Shown: positions 10,803-21,804 of the stretch, piece after piece
Layout of the letters: each line of letters opens with the position of its first letter
Position numbering within the stretch: the first letter of the stretch is position 1
Assembly (NCBI GenBank): GCA_015143295.1
Contig: CM026564.1
Location: 15,674,416-15,738,415, forward strand
Origin: Tetracentron sinense
Lineage: Eukaryota > Streptophyta > Magnoliopsida > Trochodendrales > Trochodendraceae
Reading direction: 5' to 3'
Length of the DNA stretch: 64,000 nt
The notes under the pieces: generated by a model
Database searches by the model: none
What the model was told of the DNA's origin: nothing
Seen by the model: the letters and a program-made list of their open reading frames with translations, nothing else
Program-made: the position numbers and the translations under genes

Positions 10803-12049
10803 TGATGATTTCCCCTTTGTATCTTGAGGAATTGATGTTCTTTTAAAAGAACTGGCTGAACCCATTTCTAGGTTGCCTACGTGCCCATGATAGGATCAAG
10901 TCAAACATAGCTCAAAAGGGGGCGATTTAGACTCGTGATTTACGAGTAGATAGTTTCCGTTCATATCTAGGAAGGTTTAGACTTATAATTTTGGTAACAA
11001 GCAGGTAGTTTCCGTTCATACCCAGGAAGGTTTAGACTTGTAATTTTGAGACAAGTCTTCACAAGATGGTGAATCTTTTTAGCTCGTATTCAAGAGCCTG
11101 TTAGGTTACTCTAATTTTTGCCTAAACTAACTCTTGGAGTGTTAGTTTAGCGAGCTTTTTGTTTTGACTCATTTTTTGACTAAGCTGTCCTTTCGGATTT
11201 TCAACTTAGTGAGCCAGATTACCCTAACTTTTGCCTAAGCCATCCTCCCGGATTTTCAGCTTAGCGGGTATTTTGGTGCCCTAATTTTTTTTTACTTATC
11301 ACCCATATGGAGGGGCAACAACAATAATTTTGTATCCCAGTGGGATAGTGTTCTTTTAAAAGAACCGACTGAACCCAAGTAAATTCCTCAGGCTACCTAT
11401 GTACCAACGATAGGATCAAGTCAAACGTAGTTCAGGAGGGATTTGCATTTTGAGAGCGAATAGGTAGTTTTTGTTCGTACCTAGGAAGGTTTTGACTTCG
11501 GCCTGGTATTTGGGGGGCTTTTGAAGCTTGGATTCGCGTTTTGATAGCGAATAGGCAGTTTCCGTTCGTGCCTAGGAGGGTTCAAACTTCGGCCTTGCAT
11601 TTGGGGGGCTTTTGAAGCTTCGATTCGCATTTTGATAGCGAATAGGTAGTTTCCGTTCGTACCTAGGAGGGTTCGGACTTCGGTCTGGTATTCTGGAGAC
11701 TTTTGAAGCGCCGTGAACCTTTTTAGCTCGTATTCAGGAGCCTTTGTGAACCTTCTTAGCTTGTATTCAGGAGCCTTTGTGAACCATTTTAGCTCGTATT
11801 CAGGAGCCTGTCAAATTGCTCTAATTTTTGCCTAGACTTTCTCTTAGAGTGTTAGTCTAGCGAGCTATTCGTTGCCCTAATTTTTGCCTAAACCGTCTTT
11901 TGGAATTTTGGTCTAGCGGGCATTTTATTTTGACTCAATTTTTTTGTCTAAGTCATCCTTTTTGGATTTTCAACTTAGTGAGTCATTGTTGCTCTAAATT
12001 TTGTATAAGCCACCTTTTAGGGTTTTCAGCTTAGCGAGCATTTTGATTC
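10803..12049 (-). repeat. repeat-rich 3' region or LTR of the Tat element
   Basis: A non-coding stretch built of internal repeats. A block starting TTCTTTTAAAAGAAC and containing ATAGGATCAAGTCAAA occurs at about 10838 and 11349. A block with GAATAGGTAGTTTCCGTTCG recurs several times between 11455 and 11680. Blocks with AGCTCGTATTCAGGAGCC recur at about 11078, 11720 and 11790, with one near-copy (AGCTTG) at about 11757. The left limit at TGATGATTTCCCC (10803) would give an LTR ending in CA on the minus strand, but with no second LTR this cannot be confirmed. Between 10537 and 10802 I see only the possible 3' UTR and poly-T tracts. Confidence 0.5.
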
Positions 12050-13525
12050 CTAGGGGTAATATCGCTTAAAGAATCTTGCATTAGTTAGAGGGATAATTCG
12101 CTCTCTATCCATTGAGGTCAGCATGTATGATCCGTTAGAGTATACCTTCTCGAAGACGTATGGCCCTTCCCATTTTGGTTCAAGCTTCCCCTTGGTTCGA
12201 CGAGTGACGATGATTGGAGTTCTGACTATCAAGACCAAATCTCCCTTTTTAAAAGACCTTAGTCTTACCCTTTTGTTGAAGGCGCTAGTTAATCTTTGCT
12301 GGTACATCTCTAAACTTTGTTGGGCTTGGAGACGACGTTCATCAAGAGTTTCAAGCTCTACAAGACGAACTTTAGCTGAATCTTCTTTTGTGAGAGACTG
12401 CTGAATTGCCACCCGTAGGGAGGGAATTTGAATTTCAAGGGGGAGAACTGCTTCACCGTCAAAGACTAGGGAATATGGCGTGGCCTGTATCGGAGTCCGA
12501 TGAGTAGTTCTATATGCCCAGAGGGCTTCGGGTAGGCGTTCGTGCCAATCCCGTTTGCTTTTATCCATAATCTTCTTGAGGATTTTGTACAAAGTCTTGT
12601 TGAAGGCTTCAGCAAGACCATTCGTAGCTGCATAATACCGGGTAGAATGGTCCTCTCGGATGCTAAATTTGGCATTCAACTTGTGTATAGGGGCACTTCG
12701 AAAAGGTTACCCATTATCCGAGATAATGCTGTCTGGAATTCCGAACCGATATATGATGTTGGTCCCGATGAAGTCTGCCACTGAGTGGTGTTTGACTTCT
12801 TTGAGAGCGATGGCTTCGGCCCATTTTGAGAAATAGTCTGTTGCAGACAGGATGTATTGATGCCCATCAGATGATGGTGGGGTGAATGGTCCTATGATGT
12901 CCATTCCCCATACCGCAATGGGCCATGAACACGTTGTCATGTGAAGAGGCTCGGGAGCCTGATGTATAAAATCAGCATGGAGCTGACAAACTTTGCATTT
13001 TCTTGCATAGTTCAAACAATCAGCGATCATTGTAGGCCAATAGTAGCCTAATCTTTTCAGCTGCATTTGTAACTTAGGTCCAGCTTGGTGAGCACCGCAG
13101 ATCCCAGCATGAGTTTCTTCCATGGCTCGATCTATTTCTTTTTCTGAAATACATCTCATTAAGATACCATCCAGGGACCTTCTATATAAGGTTTCTTCCA
13201 ACATCACAAATTTTGTGACCCGTCGGCGGACTTCAGCGCGTTTAGCACTGTATTCGGGCAATCGACCATGTTGGAGATAATCGATGAAGGGCTGTCGCCA
13301 ATCCTCATCTGTTTCCTTGATTGTCAAGGAACAAACTGTATCCAGGAAATCTATCTCTGGAAGGGGTTTTAGAGTTCTTCTTTCCCCTACTGTGATGGTC
13401 AACATCCTGTCTGCTGGCAGGGTTAGAGATGCTACCAGGCTAGCCAAAGCATCAGCTTGATTGTTAAGTCCTCTACGGACATGGAAGAGGCTGCTTCTTG
13501 GAATTTGAGCAAGTAGCTGGTCCAC
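12050..13525 (-). pseudogene. pol: integrase of the Tat element
   Basis: One frame interrupted once by TAA near 12707, just after the catalytic SDNG of the integrase core. The upstream part holds the zinc-binding region (HAGICGAHQAGPK, then CKVCQLHAD) and the first aspartate (GMDIIGPF). The downstream part holds the glutamate region (NGLAEAFNKTL), WAYRTTHRTP and the C-terminal GPYVF block, ending RFFKRYYP. It would insert element cDNA into the genome. The stop inactivates it, and further stops separate it from RNase H upstream. Confidence 0.88.
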
Positions 13526-13579
13526 TCTCTTCTAATAAGGAAGGAGACTAACCCTCCGCATTGCATAGTCACATCGTAC

Positions 13580-13861
13580 CTATTTAATGATGAGTTCTGA
13601 ATCCCCATAGATAGTTAGCTCATCCACCGGGATCTCAAGAGCCAATTCAAGACCTGCTATCAGGGCTTCATACTCAGCTTCATTATTTGAACATCCTTCT
13701 GTTAGGGCGAAGGAATAGAGTAGTATTGCACTGTCTGGTGTGACAAAAAAAATACCAATTCTTGATTTTTTTTCCTTCGGGTCGATGTGTTTGACACCAT
13801 CAGGGCTTCTTGAAGCTCCATCGAAATACATCTTCCAGCCTGATTTGACTTGAATTTGCAT
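13580..13861 (-). pseudogene. additional (archaeal-like) RNase H of the Tat element
   Basis: About 93 codons with the RNase H strand WKMYFDGASR, the catalytic glutamate in CSNNEAEYEALIAGLELA and the aspartate in IYGDSELIIK. This second RNase H, downstream of the one fused to RT, is characteristic of Tat-lineage elements. It is in the pol frame but is followed by TAG at about 13577 and another stop before the integrase part, so the polyprotein is broken here. Confidence 0.85.
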
Positions 13862-13957
13862 GACTTCTTCGTCCGGGAGGTCAGTGACCAGTGGCGAGTC
13901 TGCAGGAATTGGATGTGCCGCAAGGAAGTCAGCAAGGGCTTATCCTTTCATTGCTTT

Positions 13958-15130
13958 TTAGGGCATGAATTCGATTTCGAATTCGGATAGGAGCACCGCC
14001 CACTTTGCCATTCTGCCAGAAAGAGTAGGATGGGACATTATGTATTTAAGGGGATCGGCTCTGGATATCAATTTCACCGAATGCTCTAGCATATAATGCT
14101 TTAGTTTCTTCAGGGCAAAGATAAGGGCCAGACATATTTTTTCTATCAGGCTATATCTGCATTCTGCTCTAACCAAAGTCCTGCTCAAGTAATACAGAGC
14201 ATTTTCTTTTCCTTGATCATTATGCTGAGCAAGGAGAGCTCCGAGAGATCCCTCGAGTGCTGTGATATAGACAATGAGTGGCTTTCCTCTGATGGGGCCC
14301 ATAAGGACCGGTGGGTTTGTGAGATAAGCTTTGATGCTATCCAGAGCATTTTGACAGGCTTCATCCCATTGAAAAGGTATCCCTTTCTTCATTAGCCGAG
14401 AAAACGGTTGGCATCTTCCAGCCAAATTGGAGATAAATCTCTGGATATAAAAGAGTCGACCCTGAAGTCCTTTCAACTCGCGTAAATTCTTTGGAGGAGG
14501 CATCTCGCGAATGGCCCTTATTTTGGTAGGGTCAATCTCAATTCCTCTATGGCGTACCACAAAGCCCAAGAAAATCCCAGATGTAACTCCGAACGCACAT
14601 TTGAGTGGGTTCATCTTGAGCTGATGCTGTCGTAGTCTGTCGAAGATTTCCCGAAGGTCATCCGGATGATTGCTTCGCTGCCTTGTTTTGACAACCAGAT
14701 CGTCAACATAACACTCAGCTTTTTCATGGAGAATATCTCCAAATATGACAGTCATGGCTCATTGATAAGTTGCTCCGGCATTTTTGAGGCCGAATGGCAT
14801 GACTTTGTAACAGAACACTCCCTTAGGAGTGCGAAAAGTTGTAAGCTCTTCATCTTCTACGGCCATCTTGATTTGATTGTAGCCGGAATATCCATCCATG
14901 AAGGATAAAGCTTCGAAACCTGTTGTGGCATCGACCATCATTTCGGTGATGGGCAAAGGGAATTCATCCTTAGGGCAAGCTTCATTCAAATCCCAGAAGT
15001 CTATACAAACCCGAATTTGTCCGTTCTTCTTTTTCACGGGAACCACATTGGCAAGCCAAGTAGGGTATTGAACCTCTCTTATAAACTCGGCTTTGAGGAG
15101 TTTATCTACCTCAGCTTTAATTTAAGTGAC
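13958..15130 (-). pseudogene. pol: reverse transcriptase and RNase H of the Tat element
   Basis: From about 15130 the RT begins with a WLANVVPVKKKNGQ block and RVCIDFWDLNEACPKDEFPLP. The palm follows with FRTPKGVFCYKVMPFGLKNAGATYQ and then a TGA in place of the usual arginine codon (about 14756). The frame continues with CYVDDLVVKT (the catalytic YVDD), the thumb, the connection and the first RNase H (LSRTLVRAECRY, FEIEFMP). The domains are recognisable throughout and remain in one frame, so the copy is old but not scrambled. A stop also lies upstream of 15130. Confidence 0.9.
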
Positions 15131-15299
15131 CAGTTCTGGGCGGGCTCACCTTTGTGGCTGCTTGATTTGGCCTGACATCTTCATGAATTGTGAGATGATG
15201 GACTGTAATTTTTGGATCTAAGCCAGGCATCTCTGTGTAGTTTCATGCAAAGACATCTTTATACTCTTTTAGGAGACAAAGATACTCCTCTTTTTCTGT

Positions 15300-15887
15300 T
15301 TAAGAGAGAAAGGCGCTAATGAAGGTTGGCCTCGGATCTTGTTCTGAGCCAAGGTTAACTTCAAGAAGGTCATCCACAGTCGCTTGACCTCCTGCCTCAA
15401 ATTCTGGAGGAGCCGGACGAACTTCTGTTTCTTCCGATGGTTCTTCCATGATCATTTCTTCTCCTGAAGAGGAGTCTTCATCTACTGTAATAGTATTTAT
15501 AGTCCAAACCAAGTCTTCATTTGATGGAGGATCAAAATTTTCTGCTTCAGACTTTCCCAAATTGAAACTGACTTGCTCATAGGTAGCCAAAATCCTGGGT
15601 GTTGACATAATTTTATGCTTAACCTACTCTTCCGCTTCAGTATTAAACCCCTGCTTCTCAAGCATTTTATTGATCGCCGGATTAAACATAGACTTCTTTT
15701 GATAAGGATTCATCCTTCTACCCTTTTTGTTGTTACGGAGAGTGGTTTTGCCTATTCGTCCTGCAGAACGAAAAACGATGGGCTTTTCCCTTATTTTTCT
15801 GGACGGGATGATGACATTGGGAATGACTTCTATTGTTGGCCATTTTTGCCATGCACTGAGACTGACCTTAGCCAAGCTATCAATCAT
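15300..15887 (-). pseudogene. linker of the Tat polyprotein with a duplicated domain
   Basis: Two open stretches (15887-15624 and 15608-15300) lie in the same frame as the protease ORF upstream, and the frame then shifts by one before RT. The first stretch, with MNPYQKK and LEKQGFNTEAEE, resembles the C-terminal part of the preceding ORF (LNPYRKK and LKKQGFDPEKEEQ), so a domain of about 85 residues appears twice in tandem. The second stretch is acidic and has no motif I recognise. The role of this linker in Tat elements is unknown to me. Confidence 0.6.
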
Positions 15888-15968
15888 ATCTTGATACGCT
15901 GCCTCAACCCATGGGGATGCCTGTAGAGATTCCGTTTCTTCCGGAAGCCATTCTATGGTGGTTTCCTC

Positions 15969-17300
15969 TTATGTGGACTCCTCCTTGACTGTGACCATAT
16001 TCGCAATCTGATCGTGACTTTTCCCAAATATGAAAACTGAGGGATTATACCCAATTCCTGGCGTATCCATATCTACATAGTCACCAGTATCTAGGGCCTG
16101 ATGTTGCTCTTTTCTGAGCATGTCTTCATAAGCCGGAATGATAGTTCCTTCAACTTGCTCTTCTTTTTCAGGATCAAACCCTTGTTTCTTGAGGAACCTG
16201 GTGATTTTTTCACCAAAGCTTATCTTTTTCCTGTAAGGATTAAGGGTCTTGTTTTTTTCACTGGCCCATGAGGAGTTCATCCTGTCATATGTGCCTAGAG
16301 AGTTGAAGAGTATCGACTTCTGTCCTCTTTTCATGACCGGAACAGTGAAACTGGATGTAGTCTCAACCATTGTACAGTCCATCCTCCTCAAAGGGACTGT
16401 ATGATTGGCTTCTAAAGCTTCAAGTGGGTCGATTTCTTTAACCTCACACGTCTGAGAGAGGTCGACTGGCTTGCCCTTCTTCGGATTCCAGGAAGATTCG
16501 ACCAAAGATAAGGTCGGTTCTCCTTCTTTTCGTTGAGATTTTGGGGTGTATTTAAACACCCTTTTTGGAGCCTCTGTTTGAACAGGCCCATGATTGCTTT
16601 TCGGGCCACTCTCAACCTTTTCCCCTTTGGGCTTTTGTTGAAGGTTTCTTTGGGCACTTTTGAGATAGAAACGCGCATCTACGTAATATACCTCTGCATC
16701 GTTGAATGGATTATCATCAGCGTCGATCCTTGCTTCGTTCCCTTGAGGGTATTTAAGGCATTGATGATAAGTAGATGGCACAACTAAATGGTTGTGCATC
16801 CACTGTCGCCCCAACAGGGCGTTGTATGATGTATCAACATCTATTACCAGAAACGTCGTAGTTTCAGCAATATCCCCGAATCTGGTTTTGAGGTTGACCA
16901 TGCCCATAGGCTTCTGCTCATTTTGATTAAAGCCTTGGATGATCAGAGTGCTTTCATGAAGCCGGCCTATTTGTACGCCAAGCTTGGACAGCATCCTTCT
17001 CGGAAGGATGTTGACAGCTGAACCCCCATCTATCATCACTCTAGAGATTCCGGTTTCATTAACCAAACCTGAGATGAACAGTGGCCGGTTATGCTGGAGA
17101 GTCTCAGCTCGCATATCTTCATCATCAAAAGTGATCGTGAAGAGGCAGGAAGCTCCTGTTTGAGGAGGTGGTGGTGGCTGATTTGTGACTTGTTTAGAAA
17201 AGTCCTCCGGATTAGAGAGGACATATATAAGAGACCTTCTCAATTCTGGAGACATCTTGAGAGCATCATAGACGCTCAGCAAGGAAGGAATTTTCTTCAA
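15969..17300 (-). pseudogene. aspartic protease region of the Tat element (443 codons)
   Basis: The longest open frame of the element. The retropepsin-like motif is MIDGGSAVNILP at residues 89-100, with the active-site Asp at 91, in the DGG form I associate with Tat proteases rather than DSG/DTG. A second hydrophobic strand with LLGRQWMHN follows about 65 residues later. The C-terminal 200 residues are charged and hold the first copy of the NPY(R/Q)KK...KQGF domain that is repeated downstream. The frame is open although its neighbours are broken. The true N-terminus lies in the gag-pro polyprotein. Confidence 0.8.
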
Positions 17301-17492
17301 ATGGGCCAGGATATCATACTTGACCCTTTCATTACCGGTAGCTGTTTGGGCTTGGGCTGGTTGAGGTCTGGTCTAATTTTCATATTGGACTGGAACAAAC
17401 CTCGACGGTAATTTTCTTCCCGACCGGAGGTTGAGTTGATAGACTTTGGCAATCGTCTGGTCTATTGGTCCAGATGTCTCTCCTTCCAAGAG

Positions 17493-18128
17493 TTAGACCA
17501 TGTTGGCAGAACTGAAGTCCAGCTTCCTTTTCTTACTTTGAAAAGATGGTTGAATTCTTCTTTCAGATCGCCCCGTCAGACTCCCAAATTGGGCTGAGAT
17601 TTGTTCAGACATCTGTGAGTTATCAGTCGACTTTGAGTCTAGGACTGCTTCTTCTATTGAAGGGTCACTGTCCATACTGACTGAAGCAGGTGGATCTTGA
17701 TTCTCAAGTTGAGTTGAGACCTGCACCGATCGTCGCATCTGACGATGGTTTGAGTTCAGAACTTCAGGCATACTTAGCCTTTCTTGAGGGGAATCAGACT
17801 GTATTTGTTCGTCTTCTGCCTCTCGCTCTCCTCCGGATGAAAATCCTTCGAAAAGTTCAGATAGCCCTGTAGGGGTCCGTCCTGGTGTGGATGGTCTTCT
17901 TTCTGGGAGTTCGATGTCTTTAGCTTAATCCAGCCAATTCTGAAATGGCCGGTGTCTTTCTAGACTGCAGGCTACCACTTGTCTTGGTTCATTTAACCAT
18001 GACTGGTCTTCATTTGGAACCGTATTGATAACATAGCAGCAGAAGATATTGGATTCGTCTCCTGAATCGGTTGATTGAAGGCTATCATAATCGTAGTCAG
18101 AGCAGAAGCCTGGCGGGATAAAATCCAT
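17493..18128 (-). pseudogene. gag-protease linker fragments of the Tat element
   Basis: Short minus-strand open stretches (17771-17493 and 18128-17925), polar and serine-rich, lie between the gag C-terminus and the protease ORF. They have no domain I recognise. I assign them to the Tat element only by position and strand. The DNA between them contains stops in every frame I followed. Confidence 0.4.
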
Positions 18129-18256
18129 TAAGGTTATTGCCGTTAATGGCTTTTGTTCTATAGTAGCATCTTGGGCAGGGCCATTTTTCTTGGCCTTCCT
18201 CGCCCTTTCTTTCTTTTTCTTCTTTTCAGCTTTGGCTATGCGCTTCCCTTCTTTTT

Positions 18257-19672
18257 TTAGGGCTTGAGCTTGTCTCGTAGCCAGGGCCTACTTTTTAGCA
18301 CGGCGTTTTGAGCCAACTGCCTTTTCTTCTTGGTCCCTTTACTTTCAAAGAGGGTCCAATCTTCTTCATCTGACGGTTTGTCATCAGGAAGTTTGCCACT
18401 TAAAGATGCTTTATTTTCATCCACTGGCTCAGAAGCCACTACCGTATTGGACGTAGCTGCCTGCTGGAGATCATCAATGATAATCTCTTTATTGTCCAGG
18501 AGCCATTGAATAATGTCCTTCAGTACAAAGCAGTCACCTAACTTTTGACTGATCATACGATGATAAGGACAGTATTTGGGATCATTTTTCATCCCAATCT
18601 CCTGAGGTCTCTGGCTCTCTGGGAGAGTGATAAGTTCATTAGCAAGGAAATCTTCAAATAAATCCTCAACAATGTCTTCTGAGAATGAATATGTTTTATT
18701 CATCATCTCTTCCATGGTGATCTTCTTTGGTGGCTCCTTTTTACCTTGCCATTGTGGTTTTCTAGATCCACCTTGGACTTGTTTGGTACCAAACTTAATT
18801 GGTCCTTTGCCGTTGTTTGTTCGACCAGTTGATCTACCAGCATTTGATACTGGTGGCACAGTCTTTTTGGCTTCCACCACTGCAGCTGTTCAGGATTCAA
18901 GGCGATCGGTGCCTCTGCCTCGTCTTCTTTTTCCTACATGGATTTTCATGTCATGTGCTTTTGTGCACAGATCTTCGAAACCCGTAAAGGTTTGGGCCAT
19001 TAAAGAGTTGAAAGGTCGTGCTTAAATTTATTGAAGCACGTCCGAATGAGTTCCATTTGAGTGAACTTTTGTGGGCAGGAGAAGGTCAGAGCTCTCCACC
19101 GGGCAATGAACTCTGTTACTGTTTCATTGTCCCTCTGTCGGGTTTCAATCAATTCTAGAACACCTACTCTTCTTTGGGTGTTGTAGAATTGTTTGCTAAA
19201 TTTTGTCACCATTGTATTCCAATCAGGGATTGAAGCCTCAAGGAGGTTGACATACCATGTAAAAGCGGCACCCTCTAGAGATTGTACGAAGAGCTGGAGG
19301 CAAAGAGCCCCGTTCTTAGATGCCAATCCGCATCTCGAGAGGAAATAGGATAGATGTTGCCTCGGATCTCCAGTGCCGTCGAATATTTTGAATGTCGGTT
19401 GGACAAAGCCTGGTAGGAATAGAACCGCATCCATGATAGTTGGATAAGGCTTCACAATCATCCGTACGTCCTCTTCTCTTTCTTTTGTCTACCGTATTTG
19501 ATTACGAACAGTCTCTTCGATTGCAGCCAAAAGAGACGGTGACACCTCTCCTATGAGAGCGGTCTGATTCGGGATAGGACCTGTTTCAGGCACCCTTGGA
19601 TGATTTGGAGGTATAGGGGCTGTGCCTTGATTGCTGCTACCTCCTTCGTATAGGAAGTGAGGCCCAGGTGCC
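18257..19672 (-). pseudogene. gag: gag of the Tat element, truncated and frameshifted
   Basis: The capsid (retrotransposon gag) domain is in 19461-19000: PGFVQPTFKIFDGTGDPRQH, then LEGAAFTWYVNL, FSKQFYNTQRR and a FIARWRALTF block. A frameshift near 19003 moves the continuation (AQTFTGFEDLC, then the basic KRRRGR segment) into another frame, and a further ORF (18880-18257) holds the C-terminal region with CPYHRM and a KLGDCFVLKD block. Upstream, a coding-like stretch reaches 19672, where it joins the satellite; a TAG separates it from 19461. I could not confirm a start codon. Confidence 0.8.
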
Positions 19673-20281
19673 GATGCAGAACCTCTACTCTAATCCTGGT
19701 TCGAACCGAACCCCAGCTAAACCTTCACTGAAATTCTAACCGAGTCTTGGTTTGAACCTAACCCTAGCTAAACCCTGGTCGACCATCTGCCCGAATCCAG
19801 GTTCGAACCTAATCCTAACTAAATACAATAAGAACTTCTACCCCAATCCAAGTTCGAAACTAACCAAAACTAAACCTGGTTGAAACTCTGCTTGAATACC
19901 GGTTCAAACCTAACCCCAACTAAACCCTTGTCGAACCTCTGCCCGAATCCCAGTTCAAATATAACTTTAACAAAAACCTGGTTGAACCTTTACTTGAATC
20001 TCAGTTCAAACCTAACCCTAACTAAATTGTAGCAGAACCTCTACCCAACTGTCGGTTCGAATCGAACCCCGGCTTATTCGAATACCGGTTTGAACCTAAT
20101 CCCAACTAAACCCTGGTCGAGCCTTTGCCCAAATCACGGTTCAAACCTAATCCTAACTAAATCAGCAAAACCTCTACCCGAATCCATGTTCAAACCTAAC
20201 CCTAGCTGAATCTTCCCCGAACCTTTGCCCGAATCTTAGATTAAACCTAACACCTACAAAACATCTTTTCAAACCTTTACC
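19673..20281. repeat. 51-bp satellite, segment 1
   Basis: About twelve diverged units of a repeat of about 51 bp. A typical unit reads CCCGAATCCCGGTTCGAACC followed by TAACCCCAACTAAACCCTAG and TCGAACCTCTG. Each unit contains two halves that both begin TCGAACCT, so the unit is itself a dimer of about 25 bp. The last bases TTACC (20277-20281) are the target duplication of the copia-like insertion. The same array resumes at 24337, 26669 and 39588. Confidence 0.9.
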
Positions 20282-21757
20282 TATAAAGTCCATGTTTTTG
20301 TGTTGGCATATTCCGATGTTAAAACAAGTGATTCTAGGTGTGTGTCTTGTGTCATTACCTTCAAGCATCCACACCAAAGTGAAGTTGAAGACCAAAGAAG
20401 ACCGGTTGATCCACTCGGTTGATCATTTCCTTCATATGATGGTAAGTGACCTAGATACCATGTGAGTATAGTGGGATTTGACCTACAATAATCCTAACAT
20501 GATACATTAGGTGGTAAGTGTCCTAGTCTAACCATACGGACCCAGATGATGAGATAAGTAGTACAAAACAAGTTAACAATGCTGAAATTTTTCAAAAAAC
20601 CAAGGTTGCTTGCAAGAAGTATATCTCCCAAACCGTAGCTCAGATTTTGCTCTATAATATGTCAAATCGACCATGTCGAAAAGAGATACAACTTTTTTGC
20701 AAGGAACAAGAGCTGAAAACGAAGTTTTAAAATCGTTTTTAGCCTCAAGGTCGACCCTGGGCATTTAGGGTTGACCCTGAAGTGCCAAAAATATGTATGG
20801 ACTTTTTGGACAACAACTTTAAAATGTGGGGGTGGACCCTAGAGGATCCTTTGTTCGACCCAAGTGTACATTTTGGTTGACCAATGGATCCCCATGGGTC
20901 GACCCTGATATGGGAGTTTTGATAAAACGTTTCCTTTGCTTTCCTCTTTGGTTTTTAACCTATTTTCTAAACATGTTTTTTGATTCTCTTTATATATAGA
21001 ACCCTTCCACTTCATGGAGAACAACTTAGGGAGTGTGTTGAGAGTATTTTTAAGTAGCTCCAAAGGTCATGAAACCTATGGAATATATTTTTTTCAACTC
21101 CTTTTATTAGTGCATTAAACCTAGAGTTTACAAGCCAAAAGTTCCAATATTGCTTGTTTGGACTTGTGCATTGAAGGAGTCTATCTAGGTGATGATTTTT
21201 ATCAAACCATAAACCCGTTCTGGATAGAACACCTTGGCTGAAGTGTTCCAGAACCTTTGCGAATGAGATCGATCTGAGAAGGATCGTGGTCGGTGGATTC
21301 CGAAGCCGTCATTAACGGAGATCGATCGGAAGATCGTGGAGTATTTTAGAGACACAAAGAGAAGTACGAGCAGCTGCGGTTGATCACGGGACTTGAGAGT
21401 ACGTGGTTACTTTCTGAGGCATGGAGAACTAAGAATTGAAGGATCGCGGTGCCTAGTCCGAAGGAGTCAAGTTCGAGTGTTGTAAGTTCTTTTTTACTTT
21501 GTCTTAGTGGATTCTCATGGCTGGACTAGGTCCCGTGGTTTTTTCCCGGAAGGGTTTCCACGTAAAAATCCTTGTGTTGTGGTTTGCTTGGCTTTCTTTA
21601 TCCCGCACTTAAAGTACATCATCCCTTAACTTAATAACTTAATTGTTAAAACATCTAAAAGGGTACATAGACTTATAAGAAGCCCTAACCATCCCCTCGA
21701 ACTTGTAGATTCTCAACTCAAAACATAGATTTGGGATTCACCAAATTAATTTTTTCA
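20282..21757 (+). repeat. 5' LTR of the deleted copia element, 1476 bp
   Basis: Bounded by the TTACC duplication on the left and the primer-binding site on the right. A TATA box (TTTATATATAGA, about 20988-21000) lies 85 bp downstream of a cluster of GTCGACC-type palindromes (20748-20906: AGGTCGACCCTGG, GTTGACC, TCGACCC, GGTTGACC, GGGTCGACCCTG). This mirrors the CGATCG palindrome arrays of the other LTR families. The segment after the TATA box is probably R/U5. Confidence 0.85.
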
Positions 21758-21759
21758 AT

Positions 21760-21771
21760 TGGTATCAGAGC
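21760..21771 (+). other. primer-binding site (initiator Met tRNA) of the deleted copia element
   Basis: TGGTATCAGAGC, two bases after the LTR end TTTTTTCA. It confirms plus-strand orientation and the inner end of the 5' LTR. Confidence 0.9.
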
Positions 21772-21804
21772 GGGTTCACTAACCTTTTAGTGTGATCTTG
21801 TCTC

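Larger units (their letters stand above)
10803..19672 (-). mobile_element. decayed Tat-type Ty3/gypsy element, 5' end truncated
   Basis: On the minus strand the order is gag (19672-18257), linker, protease (17300-15969), second linker, reverse transcriptase plus RNase H (15130-13958), an additional RNase H of the archaeal-like type (13861-13580) and integrase (13525-12050). The second RNase H after RT-RNH is diagnostic of the Tat/Ogre/Retand branch. The pol frame from 15046 to 12050 is one continuous frame broken only by stop codons. The gag end joins the 51-bp satellite near 19672, so the 5' LTR is missing. The 3' limit near 10803 is tentative. Confidence 0.88.
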
